Both the position numbers and the translations under genes were made by a program. Positions 42,473 to 51,950 of a stretch of 64,000 bases of DNA are shown piece after piece. The stretch lies in the NCBI RefSeq assembly GCF_021369635.1, contig NZ_JAJNBZ010000003.1, forward strand, positions 248,168 to 312,167, in the 5' to 3' direction. The DNA is from Paenibacillus profundus. GTDB lineage: Bacteria > Bacillota > Bacilli > Paenibacillales > Paenibacillaceae. Under the pieces are notes generated by a model. That model had not been told where the DNA came from. It was given only the letters and a program-made list of their open reading frames with translations, and searched no databases. Numbering within the stretch: the stretch's first letter is position 1; every line of letters begins with the position of its first letter.

Positions 42473-43204
42473 ATGGATACAAATGCTTTACTTTATTTAG
42501 TGAAGGATGAATTGAAACGGCGCAAGAGCAAAAAGGATCACGCCAAATGGTGGCTTTTCTATCTCGCCGCAGGGATTGTACTGCTCCTTGCCGTCACCGC
42601 TTATTTTGCTGACAAATTCCGGCCTATAGGATTGTTATTCTTCACCTTTGGCTTCCCCTATATGGCGTTCATTTTAACCTATAGCATGGTCAAGCGGGAA
42701 TGGAAGAACGGCACGCTGGGTTGGTGGCTGTCGCTCCCCTATTCCCGCAGCACGCTCATTCTATCCAAGTATGCGGCTAGTCTCTGCGTCGTCTTTCTCA
42801 TTTTCACCGCCGCTTGGCTCGCGACGCTCTTCTTTTACGTTTACGCGACGATCTGGCAAGGATCGTTTGAAGTAGCCGGCTTATTATCGTTTATGTCAGG
42901 TTCGTCCGTGTGGTATTTGTTCGTGTTCGCTGCCATTCCGTTCATGAACGCATTCGGTCTCTTTATTTTCATCGCTGGACAGTCGCGTCTCAAGCCGCTC
43001 ACCCCGCTGCTCTGGATGATATATGGCTTATCAGGCAACGCGATATTTTGGTTGCCGCATGAATACTGGAACACACATATAGAAACAGGCTCGATTCCGT
43101 TTGGACCGTACGCGTTTGCGATCGCGGTGCCCATTTCAGTCGGTCTGGCCGTAATCTTACTGCTCTGCTCTACCGTCACGCTAAAAAAAGATGTCGTCCT
43201 GTAA
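42473..43204 (+). CDS. ABC-2 type permease subunit (YtrC/D-like)
   Basis: 243 residues from MDTNALLYLVKDELKRRKSK, with GGGAGGA upstream; a TTG six bases earlier is also in frame. About six hydrophobic spans. The cytoplasmic start is rich in Lys/Arg. It follows its ATPase by 18 bases. Substrate unknown. Confidence 0.85.
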   Translation: MDTNALLYLVKDELKRRKSKKDHAKWWLFYLAAGIVLLLAVTAYFADKFRPIGLLFFTFGFPYMAFILTYSMVKREWKNGTLGWWLSLPYSRSTLILSKYAASLCVVFLIFTAAWLATLFFYVYATIWQGSFEVAGLLSFMSGSSVWYLFVFAAIPFMNAFGLFIFIAGQSRLKPLTPLLWMIYGLSGNAIFWLPHEYWNTHIETGSIPFGPYAFAIAVPISVGLAVILLLCSTVTLKKDVVL

Positions 43205-43224
43205 ATAAAGGAGAGGTTATTGAT

Positions 43225-44148
43225 ATGGAATATGCACTTCAGGTGTCTCAACTGCAAAAATCTTATGGGCAAAAGACCGCATTACACGGCATATCGTTTC
43301 AAGTCCGGACCGGGACCTGCTTCGGATTGCTTGGCCCGAACGGAGCGGGCAAATCAACAACGATGAAAATATTAGCCGGCATTCTTGCCCCTGACAGCGG
43401 CAGCGTTCACGTATTCGGCATCGATGCGGTCCAGCGCGCGGGGGATGTGCGCAAGGTCATCGGCTACGTCCCACAAAACATTACGTTGTATGAGAAGCTG
43501 AGCGCTTATGACAATCTGATCTTTTTCGGGGAAATGTACGGCTTGCAAGGAGCCACACTGAAGCAGAGAATATCGGAGGTGTTGGAACAGGTTGGTCTGC
43601 AAGACCGGGCCCGCGATGCGCTATCCACGTTCTCCGGCGGCATGATGCGGCGGGTCAATATGGCAGCGGCGCTGCTGCACCGCCCGAAGCTCATCATTCT
43701 CGACGAGCCGACCGTCGGCATCGATCCCCAGTCCCGCAATCATATATTTGAAATGATTCGGCAGTTGAATCAAGAAGGCGTGACCATCTTATATTCTACG
43801 CACTACATGGAGGAAGTCGAAGTGATGTGCGAGGATGTGGCCATTATCGACCATGGTTCCGTCATCGCCAATGGTTCATTACACGAGCTGCTGGCGCAGT
43901 ACGGAACGCAATCGGTATATGTGGAGACAGATGGCGCTGCCGCGCCGGATCTGGCGTCTGTGCCGGGTACATCGGCCCCTCATGGAAGCGGTTGGAAGAT
44001 CGAAACCGACGACGTGCTGCGTACGATGCGCAGCGTGTCGGATGCATGCCTGCAGTCGCACTGTGCCGTCGCCCGGCTGGAAGTCGTCCGCCCTTCACTT
44101 GAAACGGTATTCTTGAATTTAACGGGCACGTCGCTGCGGGATGCTTAA
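43225..44148 (+). CDS. ABC transporter ATPase (NatA/DrrA-like)
   Basis: 307 residues: the ABC domain (Walker A GPNGAGKSTT, signature FSGGMMRRVNMAAALL, Walker B LIILDEPTVGIDPQS, STHYMEEVE) plus an 80-residue C-terminal regulatory extension, as in DrrA-type exporters. GGAGAGG precedes the ATG. It pairs with the permease 91 bases downstream. Confidence 0.92.
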   Translation: MEYALQVSQLQKSYGQKTALHGISFQVRTGTCFGLLGPNGAGKSTTMKILAGILAPDSGSVHVFGIDAVQRAGDVRKVIGYVPQNITLYEKLSAYDNLIFFGEMYGLQGATLKQRISEVLEQVGLQDRARDALSTFSGGMMRRVNMAAALLHRPKLIILDEPTVGIDPQSRNHIFEMIRQLNQEGVTILYSTHYMEEVEVMCEDVAIIDHGSVIANGSLHELLAQYGTQSVYVETDGAAAPDLASVPGTSAPHGSGWKIETDDVLRTMRSVSDACLQSHCAVARLEVVRPSLETVFLNLTGTSLRDA

Positions 44149-44239
44149 GGATAACAAGACTGCTGATTCGAGTTCGCAAAGTGAACTTTTACGCACCAAG
44201 AAGGTGGCAAACACCCGAAATGTTTAGGAGGATTGTATC

Positions 44240-45391
44240 GTGATTAAAAGCATAGCTCGCAAAGAAATCCGATTGTTGTTGAAAGAAAAAGGCACCTTCT
44301 TCTGGCTGCTCGTTCTGCCGATTCTATTCATCGTCTTGTTCGCATCCGTCTTCGGCAGCGCCGGCAGTTCAACTATCAAAGTACAATATCTTGACATGGA
44401 TCATACCGCGGCGTCCAAGGAGCTGCTGCAGTCGATCGAGCGTATAGACGGATTCGAATTGAAGACCGACTCTACGCTCTCGCTAGAGAAGCAGATCGCC
44501 AGCATCCGCGACGGCAAACTGTCCGCGTTGCTCGTTCTGCCGCAAGGATTCGAAGCGAACTTGCAATCGGGCACCGGTCCAGCTGAAGTAACACTGTATC
44601 GGGATGAAACGGCCAACTCCTCCGTAGCTCCGATTCAAGCCGTGCTGCACAATATCGCTGGCAGCTACCGGGATGCGAACATTGCGCAAGCCCTGGCGTC
44701 ATCGGGCATGAATGAGGCGAAGCTGAAGCAGGTTCTCACGCCGCCGATTCACGTTGCGGAGAAGACCGAAAATGTAATACCTTTCGATATGATCAGCCAA
44801 GTCGTGCCGGGCTACACGGTGATGTTCGTCTTCTTCGTCATTATTTCGATGACTCGCCGCTTCATCTCCGACAAAGATACTGGAATGACAGCAAGACTCT
44901 CCAGCACGCCGATGCGTCCGCTCAGCTATCTCATCGGCATGTGGATTCCATATCTGCTCGTCGTCGTCTTTCAATGCGCAGTCCTGCTTTCCTTCGGACA
45001 CTTCGTATATGGCCTGGAGCTCGGTGACATGTTGTCCGTCATTATTATCATTCTGGCGCTGGCCTTTTGCGTCACTGGATTGGGGCTTGCCTTGTCGGTC
45101 TTTGCGAAGAGCGAGAATCAAGGCATCGCATTCACCCAGCTCATTGCAATGGGCGGAGCCGTCATCGGCGGACTATGGTTCCCCACGGAAATGATGCCGA
45201 AATTCATGCAGACCATCGGCCATTTCACCCCCCAATATTGGGCGCAGCAAGGCTTGAAGAGTGTTATTCTGCATGGCGCTCACTTGCAGGATATATGGCT
45301 CAACGTGCTTATACTGCTTGCTTTTGCTGTCGTCGCTCTGCTTATCGCAATGCTGCAATTCCCACGGTTTATGCGGCAGGCGGCTCATTAA
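44240..45391 (+). CDS. ABC-2 type exporter permease (YhfP/NatB-like)
   Basis: 383 residues from GTG at 44240 with AGGAGG upstream. One span near 20-40, a large extracytoplasmic domain (about 45-190), then five spans to the end, the ABC2_membrane_3 layout (TRRFISDKDTGMTARLSSTP and SVFAKSENQGIAFTQ). It exports with the ATPase at 43225. As the last of five genes behind one YtrA-like operator, the two transporters may be co-induced; a drug or envelope-stress role is inferred. Confidence 0.87.
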   Translation: MIKSIARKEIRLLLKEKGTFFWLLVLPILFIVLFASVFGSAGSSTIKVQYLDMDHTAASKELLQSIERIDGFELKTDSTLSLEKQIASIRDGKLSALLVLPQGFEANLQSGTGPAEVTLYRDETANSSVAPIQAVLHNIAGSYRDANIAQALASSGMNEAKLKQVLTPPIHVAEKTENVIPFDMISQVVPGYTVMFVFFVIISMTRRFISDKDTGMTARLSSTPMRPLSYLIGMWIPYLLVVVFQCAVLLSFGHFVYGLELGDMLSVIIIILALAFCVTGLGLALSVFAKSENQGIAFTQLIAMGGAVIGGLWFPTEMMPKFMQTIGHFTPQYWAQQGLKSVILHGAHLQDIWLNVLILLAFAVVALLIAMLQFPRFMRQAAH

Positions 45392-45402
45392 CCCTGCTAA
45401 CG

Positions 45403-45438
45403 AACAGCCCCTCTTCCGGCATCGAAAGAGGGGCTGTT
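45403..45438. terminator. Bidirectional terminator
   Basis: AACAGCCCCTCTT/AAGAGGGGCTGTT perfect 13-bp stem between two convergent operons. T runs are short on both sides. Confidence 0.75.
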
Positions 45439-45443
45439 GTCTG

Positions 45444-46445
45444 TTAATGTATCAGAACCTTCATTTCACTATACTCCAGTGGAAAGTGGCAAGCTACTTG
45501 TCTGTCGGACGATACGATTTGCAGTTCCGGCGCTACCTTCCGGCACTGCTCCTGCGCAAATGAGCAGCGCGGATGGAAGCGGCAGCCGGACGGTGGATTC
45601 GCCGGTGAAGGCACGTCTCCCTGCAGTACGATTCGTTCCTTCTTCCGATGCGGAGTTGGCCTCGGGATTGCAGACAGCAGCGCTGCCGTATAAGGGTGTA
45701 GCGGATTCGCGAACAGCTCCTCCGTACGCGCTACCTCGACCAGTTTGCCCAAGTACATGACCCCTACGCGATCGGAGATGTGCCGGACCACATTCAGACC
45801 GTGGGCGATGAACAAGAACGTCAGCCCGAGTTCCTTCTGCAGCTTCATAAGCAGGTTCAGCACTTGCGATTGAACCGAGACATCCAGGGCGGAGACGGCT
45901 TCGTCCGCTACGATGAAGCGCGGATTCAGGGCAATCGCCCGGGCGATGCCGATACGTTGGCGCTGTCCGCCAGAGAATTCATGCGGATAGCGGTTGCGTC
46001 TGGACGCATCCAGTCCGACCAGCTCCATTAATTCGACGACCTTCTTATCTATATCATTGGCTGATGCGCGCTGATGGACACGCAAGGGCTCTCCGATAAT
46101 GTCACGGACTTGAAAGCGCGGGTTCAAAGATCCGAACGGATCTTGAAAAATAATTTGCATATCCTGCCGCAGCCGCCGCAGTTGCTGAGAATTCATGGCT
46201 TGTACATTTTTCCCGTCAAAGAAGACCTCCCCGCTCGTCGCCCTCTGCAAATGAAGGACGACTCTGCCGAGCGTCGACTTGCCGCAGCCGGATTCGCCCA
46301 CTAGTCCGAACGTCTCGCCCTCGTATATACCTAACGTAATATCGTCAACCGCCTTCACATGACCGACGACCCGATTGAACAGCCCTGTCTTAATCGGAAA
46401 GTACTTTTTCAAGTGGCGAATATCGATAAAATAGGATTCATTCAT
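45444..46445 (-). CDS. Oligopeptide ABC transporter ATPase (OppF/AppF-like)
   Basis: 333 residues. Walker A GESGCGKSTL, Q-loop FQDPFGSLNPRFQV, signature FSGGQRQRIGIARAI, Walker B FIVADEAVSALDVS, and the oligopeptide-specific C-terminal Cys motif GCRFHPRCSFAQEQC. It overlaps the OppD-like gene by four bases. It is the last gene of the second peptide operon and one half of its ATPase pair. Confidence 0.92.
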   Translation of the reverse strand: MNESYFIDIRHLKKYFPIKTGLFNRVVGHVKAVDDITLGIYEGETFGLVGESGCGKSTLGRVVLHLQRATSGEVFFDGKNVQAMNSQQLRRLRQDMQIIFQDPFGSLNPRFQVRDIIGEPLRVHQRASANDIDKKVVELMELVGLDASRRNRYPHEFSGGQRQRIGIARAIALNPRFIVADEAVSALDVSVQSQVLNLLMKLQKELGLTFLFIAHGLNVVRHISDRVGVMYLGKLVEVARTEELFANPLHPYTAALLSAIPRPTPHRKKERIVLQGDVPSPANPPSGCRFHPRCSFAQEQCRKVAPELQIVSSDRQVACHFPLEYSEMKVLIH

Positions 46446-47464
46446 GCGCGCTTCACCTCGGATTCCTTGTCATCTCCGCCAAGTCCGCCGCCGGAATCAT
46501 ACAACCAGCAGGCCGCTTGGTGATCCGGTCTGAATTCACGGAGCAAAGGCTCCGCTTGCCGGCACTTCTCCTCTGCCTTCGCGCAGCGCGGGTGAAAACG
46601 GCAGCCCGACGGCAATTGATTGATTCCCGGAATGGTGCCGGGTATCGTGTACAATTCTTCTCCGCGCGCTCCTTCCAATCCGGGAATGGACTTCAGCAGT
46701 CCGATGGTATACGGATGGCTCGGATGATCGAATATTTCCCCTACCGTGCCCTCCTCAACGATCTTGCCAGCATACATGACCGCGATGCGGTCAGCCATCT
46801 CGGCGGCTACGCCCATATCGTGGGTGATTAGCACAATGGCCATGCCCAGTTCCTGCTGCAAGCGCTGCAGCAGATCAAGAATTTGGGCCTGTACGGTGAC
46901 GTCCAGGGCCGTAGTTGGTTCGTCCGCGATAAGAAGCTCGGGCTTGCATATGAGCGCCATCGCGATGACGACCCGCTGCCGCATGCCGCCGGACAACTCG
47001 TGCGGATACTGCTTGGCCCTTAATTCCGGGTCGGGAATGCCGACCATGCGGAGCATATCGACAGCTTGCCGCCACGCCTCTTTGCGACTCACCCCGCGAT
47101 GCAGCCGCAAGCTCTCCGCGATCTGATCGCCGACCGAGAACACCGGATTGAGCGCAGACATCGGATCCTGGAAGATCATCGCAATCCGGTTGCCGCGAAT
47201 GCGGATCATTTCTTTTTGACTCATAGAAGCCAATTCTTCGCCGCTAAAACCAATGCTGCCTTCAAAAATCGCACCGCCGGCATAGTCTACCAACCGCATG
47301 ATCGAGAGGGATGCAACGCTTTTGCCGCTGCCGGACTCTCCCACGATGCAAAGGGTCTTCCCTTTCTCTACGGAAAGCGTAATCCGGTCAGTCGCTTTGG
47401 CGATTCCTTGCTCCGTCACAAAGCCCGAAGTCAGATTCCGGATTTCGAGAAGTTTTTCCGCCAT
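46442..47464 (-). CDS. Oligopeptide ABC transporter ATPase (OppD/AppD-like)
   Basis: 340 residues. Walker A GESGSGKSVAS, Q-loop FQDPMSALNPVFSV, signature LSGGMRQRVVIAMAL, Walker B LLIADEPTTALDVT, ITHD, and the C-terminal GCRFHPRCAKAEEKC motif of peptide importers. Overlaps the permease gene upstream by 34 bases and the partner ATPase by four. Confidence 0.92.
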   Translation of the reverse strand: MAEKLLEIRNLTSGFVTEQGIAKATDRITLSVEKGKTLCIVGESGSGKSVASLSIMRLVDYAGGAIFEGSIGFSGEELASMSQKEMIRIRGNRIAMIFQDPMSALNPVFSVGDQIAESLRLHRGVSRKEAWRQAVDMLRMVGIPDPELRAKQYPHELSGGMRQRVVIAMALICKPELLIADEPTTALDVTVQAQILDLLQRLQQELGMAIVLITHDMGVAAEMADRIAVMYAGKIVEEGTVGEIFDHPSHPYTIGLLKSIPGLEGARGEELYTIPGTIPGINQLPSGCRFHPRCAKAEEKCRQAEPLLREFRPDHQAACWLYDSGGGLGGDDKESEVKRA

Positions 47465-48426
47465 TCCTGCAACCTCCTCCGGGGTATTCTCACTTTTTTG
47501 CTTGGGTCGAAAGCGTCCCGTATGCCATCACCGATGAAGTTGACGGCCAACACGACAATCAGGATGCATAATCCCGGATAGATCGCCTGCAACGGATCGA
47601 CCAGCATGAATTCCTGAGCGCTGCTAAGCATCAGTCCCCAGCTCGTTTCGGGCGCCTGCACCCCCAGGCCGAGATAAGACAATGCCGATTCGGCAAGAAT
47701 TGCACCGCCCACCATCAGCGTCGCGCTGACGATAATCGGCGCGGTCGTGTTGCGAAGCAGATGTCTTCCGATAATTCCCCAGCTGGACACGCCAATCGCC
47801 TTGGCGGCTTCCACGTACTGCATTTCCCTCAACTGCAGGAAGTTGCCCCGTACGAGGCGTGCCGTCCCCATCCAACTGGTAGAGGCCATAATAAATATCA
47901 TGTAGCTGAACTTGGAACCGAATATGGACAGCACAAGAATGTTGAGAAACAAAGTCGGCACGGAGTACATGACGTCTACTAGACGCATGAAAAACGTGTC
48001 GATCCATCCTCCGAAGTAGCCAGACACAGCGCCAATTAACGAACCGATCACAACAGTAATGATGGCGACGGAAAAACCGACGAGAAGCGAGACTTGACTG
48101 CTGTATATTAAGCGCGACAGCACATCCCTGCCCAATTCATCCGTTCCGAACAAGTGCTTTTCACTGCCGGCAGGCAAATTCGCATTGATCAAGTCTATGG
48201 CAGCCGGATCGAATGGTGCGATGACACGGGCAAATAAAGCAATAATAATAAAGAACAGCAGGACGACAAGCCCAACTACGGCAAACGGATTGCTCATGAA
48301 TTTTTTGAATGCCGTCTTCCAAATCCCAATCGGTTTATCCGACAATCGTTCTACAGGCGGCTCTAACTTCGGTTCGGAACCAGGAGTGGGCTTGTGTCGC
48401 TTCCTTTGCAGCTTCGTTACACTCAT
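47431..48426 (-). CDS. Oligopeptide ABC transporter permease (OppC/AppC-like)
   Basis: 331 residues. A cytoplasmic Lys/Pro-rich start (about 40 residues), six spans and the EAA-type loop YVEAAKAIGVSSWGIIGRHL. LFGTDELGRDVLSRLIYSSQ is the classic OppC signature after the first span. The start overlaps the OppB stop by four bases. Confidence 0.92.
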   Translation of the reverse strand: MSVTKLQRKRHKPTPGSEPKLEPPVERLSDKPIGIWKTAFKKFMSNPFAVVGLVVLLFFIIIALFARVIAPFDPAAIDLINANLPAGSEKHLFGTDELGRDVLSRLIYSSQVSLLVGFSVAIITVVIGSLIGAVSGYFGGWIDTFFMRLVDVMYSVPTLFLNILVLSIFGSKFSYMIFIMASTSWMGTARLVRGNFLQLREMQYVEAAKAIGVSSWGIIGRHLLRNTTAPIIVSATLMVGGAILAESALSYLGLGVQAPETSWGLMLSSAQEFMLVDPLQAIYPGLCILIVVLAVNFIGDGIRDAFDPSKKVRIPRRRLQEWRKNFSKSGI

Positions 48427-49394
48427 GCCGATGCCCCTCCCTTGCGCGCCAACTGAACCCGGGGATCGATGAGCGCATACAGAATGTCAGCCAGCAGGTT
48501 GCCGATGATGACGATAACGGCCGTAATGAGCGTAATGGCCATCAATACCGAGTATTCCCGCGCCAAGGCCATTTCCACGAAGAGACGTCCCATGCCCGGC
48601 CAGTTGAACACATTTTCCGTTATGGCCGCTCCGGACACGAGAATGGCCAAATCCGAGCCGAGGATGGTGACGATCGGAATCATCGCATTGCGCAAGGCAT
48701 GTCTATAAATGACTCGTTTCTCTTTCATGCCCTTGGATCTGGCCGTGCGGATATAATCCTGATTAAGCACCTCCAGCATGCTTGAACGGGAGAACTTCAC
48801 ATAGGAAGCCAAGAAACCTAGCGTCAACACCGTAACGGGCAAAATCAAGTGCATAAATAAATCCCCGATCTGACCTTCCTTGCCCATCGTATACATATCG
48901 GACAGCGGAAGCAGGTCTAACTCTAGTGCGAACAGTTCCTGCAGCAGTATCCCGAACCAGAATGTAGGCATGGCGAAACCAAGATAAGAAATGAATGAGG
49001 CGGTCTGATCAGAGAGTCCGTATTCAACGGTACTATTGTATATGCCCCATGGAATCGCTATCAAAAGCGAGAACAACCATGCAACGCTCATGAGAATGAG
49101 CGTATTTTGCATAGTCGGCCATAAGATCTCCCCTACCGGGAGATTGTTCTTGAACGTATGTCCCAAATCGCCCTGCAGCAGACTGCCCATCCAGCGCATA
49201 TATTGGACCGGTATTGGCTGGTCCAAGCCAAGATTCTTCGCTTGGATCTGCGCTGCCTCCTGCGACAGTCCCGGTGACAGAAACACTTGCGTAGGCCCGC
49301 CTGGAGCCGCATGAATGAGCACAAACGTAATAATGGATACGAGAAAGAGCACCAGTACGGACTGCAGTATCCGCCGGATTAAATATTCGGTCAT
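48423..49394 (-). CDS. Oligopeptide ABC transporter permease (OppB/AppB-like)
   Basis: 323 residues. The N terminus MTEYLIRRILQSVLVLFLVS and the external block GDLGHTFKNNLPVGEILWPT are typical; the cytoplasmic loop is YIRTARSKGMKEKRVIYRHA. AGGAGG precedes the ATG. A GC-rich hairpin at 49413-49446 separates it from the binding-protein gene, a common way to make more binding protein than channel. Confidence 0.92.
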   Translation of the reverse strand: MTEYLIRRILQSVLVLFLVSIITFVLIHAAPGGPTQVFLSPGLSQEAAQIQAKNLGLDQPIPVQYMRWMGSLLQGDLGHTFKNNLPVGEILWPTMQNTLILMSVAWLFSLLIAIPWGIYNSTVEYGLSDQTASFISYLGFAMPTFWFGILLQELFALELDLLPLSDMYTMGKEGQIGDLFMHLILPVTVLTLGFLASYVKFSRSSMLEVLNQDYIRTARSKGMKEKRVIYRHALRNAMIPIVTILGSDLAILVSGAAITENVFNWPGMGRLFVEMALAREYSVLMAITLITAVIVIIGNLLADILYALIDPRVQLARKGGASA

Positions 49395-49412
49395 TTATTA
49401 TCCTCCTAAGCT

Positions 49413-49446
49413 TGAAGGGGAAGGGGCAAGCTCCCCTTCCCCTTCA
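49413..49446 (-). promoter_or_regulatory. Intercistronic hairpin after the binding-protein gene
   Basis: TGAAGGGGAAGGGG/CCCCTTCCCCTTCA perfect 14-bp stem with a six-base loop, no T run. Likely an mRNA-stabilising or attenuating structure between the SBP and permease genes. Confidence 0.65.
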
Positions 49447-49474
49447 CCGGTGTTGTTTAGCTGTATCCGTTACG

Positions 49475-51205
49475 TCATTCAACCCACCAATTAATCATGC
49501 GGTACATGTATCCGTAAGCGAGCGACGGCTCCGGCTTATCTTCCTCGGCGAAGTTGACTCGCGGCCCGATTCCTTGCGGCGTGCCATACTGGTACATGAA
49601 AATGTAAGGAAGATCGGTGGAGATTTCTTTGCCTACTTCCTCGTAAATCTTCTTGCGCTCGCTCTGTTCAACTACGGAATAGCCCTTTACCCACAATTCA
49701 TCCAGCTTCTCATTCTTATACCAGCCGCTGTTCTGACCGGCAGGAGGATAATATTTCGAAGAGAACGTGCTTTCTCCGTTCGGATCTGGATCAGTCAATG
49801 ACCATGCCATCAAGATGGCTTGGTATTTGCCCGTGTTCAAATGCTGATCGACCCAAGCGGCGAAGTCGATGCCCTTCGTCTTCACTTCAATGCCGACATC
49901 CTTCAAATTTTGCTGCACAATGGAAGAGATCTGTTCACGACGGCTGTTGCCGGCGTTATACTGCAGCTCGAAGGAGAAACGTTTGCCGTCCTTGGTCAGA
50001 ATGCCGTCGGATCCAAGCGTCCAACCGTCTTCCGCCAGCAATTGCTTCGCCTTCTCTGCATCATAGTTATAGTTGACGGCCGCTTCACCCGGGTCCGCCC
50101 ATGAACCAGGCAGGAACGGGGCGTTCATGAGCTTGCCAGTCCCTTTCAACACGTTATCGACCATGCCTAGACGGTTCAACGCATGAGCGATTGCCTGTCT
50201 CGTCTTCTGGCCCTCGAACAGACTGAAGTTGTCCGGGAAGTTCTTCGGATCGAAGTTAAAGCCCAGATACTCATAACTTGGGCCCGGCGCCAGAACGACA
50301 CGGAGGTTATCCCGCTTCTCTACTGCCGCCAATTGCGTAACAGGGATGGCTGATACCGTGTCGACATCACCTTTGATGAGCGCCTGAACCTCTGTATTTT
50401 GATCGGCATATATTTTATAGATGACTTTTGCAATATGAGGCTTCTTGGCTCCCCAATAATTCGGGTCTGCATCGACGCTTATATGCTGCTTCTGCTTCCA
50501 TTCGGACCACTTCCATGGACCATTCGTTACAGTCTTGGCCGGATCCGTTCCGTATGCGTGCTGCTTCAATTCCTTAGGTGGCACATCTTTGAGTATATGA
50601 CTAGGAGCAAGTGTGAGGATAAGGGAGTATATGAATGGTGCATAGACTTGTTTCAGTTGAATCTTAGCGGTATGTTCGTCGACCTTCTCGATGGAGTCCA
50701 CCTTATCGTATGCGCTTATTCCCGGCGATCCGACTTCCGGATTGCGGGTGGCATTAATGGTGAAGATGATGTCATCTGCCGTAACCGGCGTGCCATCGGT
50801 CCACTTCGCCTCCGGCTTCAGCTTGACGGTATACGTCTTGCCATCTTCGCTAATCTGAGGTGGTTCTGCAGCAAGCGACCATGGCTCCGCTACGACATTG
50901 GCTTCGCGATCGAGATTATACAATTGCGCTAATATAAGCTTGGATACGTCTCCCGAAGAGGTGTCGCTCTGAAACACGGGGTTGACAGTCACGATGTCTG
51001 AGAAGGTGCCCATTGTAAGGGTTCCCCCGTCTTTCGGCGTCTTTGTTGTGTTTTCCTTCGCTGGTTCCGTCTGTGATGTATTCTCTGACGGTGTCGGTTC
51101 TTCTTTGGGTGGATTCGTCGCGGTGTTAGAACCACCGCACGCTGATAACAGCGTTCCAATAAGTACCATAATCAGCAATAAAGACATCCTCTTCTTTTTT
51201 ACCAC
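49475..51205 (-). CDS. Oligopeptide-binding lipoprotein (AppA/OppA-like)
   Basis: 576 residues from GTG with AAGGGG upstream. Lipobox LLSAC gives lipidated Cys23, then a Pro/Thr/Glu linker to about 60. Family 5 landmarks: GGTLTMGTFSDIVTVNPVFQ, DGKTYTVKLKPEAKWTDGTP and TRQAIAHALNRLGMV. First gene of a five-gene importer operon. It takes up peptides for nutrition or signalling; specificity cannot be told. Confidence 0.92.
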   Translation of the reverse strand: MVKKKRMSLLLIMVLIGTLLSACGGSNTATNPPKEEPTPSENTSQTEPAKENTTKTPKDGGTLTMGTFSDIVTVNPVFQSDTSSGDVSKLILAQLYNLDREANVVAEPWSLAAEPPQISEDGKTYTVKLKPEAKWTDGTPVTADDIIFTINATRNPEVGSPGISAYDKVDSIEKVDEHTAKIQLKQVYAPFIYSLILTLAPSHILKDVPPKELKQHAYGTDPAKTVTNGPWKWSEWKQKQHISVDADPNYWGAKKPHIAKVIYKIYADQNTEVQALIKGDVDTVSAIPVTQLAAVEKRDNLRVVLAPGPSYEYLGFNFDPKNFPDNFSLFEGQKTRQAIAHALNRLGMVDNVLKGTGKLMNAPFLPGSWADPGEAAVNYNYDAEKAKQLLAEDGWTLGSDGILTKDGKRFSFELQYNAGNSRREQISSIVQQNLKDVGIEVKTKGIDFAAWVDQHLNTGKYQAILMAWSLTDPDPNGESTFSSKYYPPAGQNSGWYKNEKLDELWVKGYSVVEQSERKKIYEEVGKEISTDLPYIFMYQYGTPQGIGPRVNFAEEDKPEPSLAYGYMYRMINWWVE

Positions 51206-51479
51206 ATTGTATCCCCTTTCATCTTTTCAAATATTTTGTGAAGGATATATTTACCTTTTCATTCTATCATCACGGCATATGCAATTGTAGTAAAATGATG
51301 GGAATTACTCTGTGCATTATCAAATATTTTCTAAAGATTGGATAAAGAATTCATGGATGGGCATTAGAGAACCTCTATCAGAAGATGAGCGCCCGAGTTT
51401 AGAGTCAGATTTTGTTTGTCGTTAATGTACCATCTGTCAAATAGTAAAGCATTGACTCTGTGACTCTGCATCACTAACG

Positions 51480-51835
51480 AAATGATTCGTTTATGCAATG
51501 GCACGATCAGATTGACGATGATTCGCTTCATCATCCTCTTTGCTTCATTCTCCCCATCATTCAGGAGGCGGCAGTCCAATGCCAACTCTGGGTCACTGCC
51601 ATCACGTTCGGCCGCTTCATGGCATGGTATCTATACGAAACGGCATGTACCTTAACTCCATATTTTTCTTCCTGATTGTATGGGAGAATGAGGCTAAGGG
51701 CCATTGTACGGACGCCTGGCAACATATTAACGTTTCAAAGGGAAGAGGAGGCTGCCATTCTGTGTGAAAGGAGGAGTGAGGCAAGAAATGAAACTGGGCA
51801 CACCTTTTTCGGGAAAGGTGACGTGACGATTCAAG
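51480..51835 (+). repeat. Dispersed repeat element, copy 3
   Basis: Left module GATGATTCGCTTCATC and TTTGCTTCATTCTCCCC at 51520-51555, one ~26-bp unit with CAGGAGGCGGCAG, then the 3' module 51608-51652, which matches 2094-2139 with about one change in 45 bases. Ends in TTTTTCGGGAAAGGTGACG near 51830. It lacks the 106-bp array of copy 2. Like copies 1 and 2 it has its right end close to the 3' end of a leftward gene. Confidence 0.75.
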
Positions 51836-51922
51836 GCGAAACACTTCTTCTATCCCCGTTTTTTATCAATTCTTCGTTTTGGCGCCTCACCGAGCTGCTT
51901 AAACATTCCTTACTGACAACAA

Positions 51923-51948
51923 AAGAGCGGCCATGGAATGCCGCTCTT
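51923..51948 (-). terminator. Terminator of the ABC exporter gene
   Basis: AAGAGCGGC/GCCGCTCTT stem immediately after the stop at 51951; on the minus strand TTTTGTTG follows. Confidence 0.85.
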
Positions 51949-51950
51949 CT

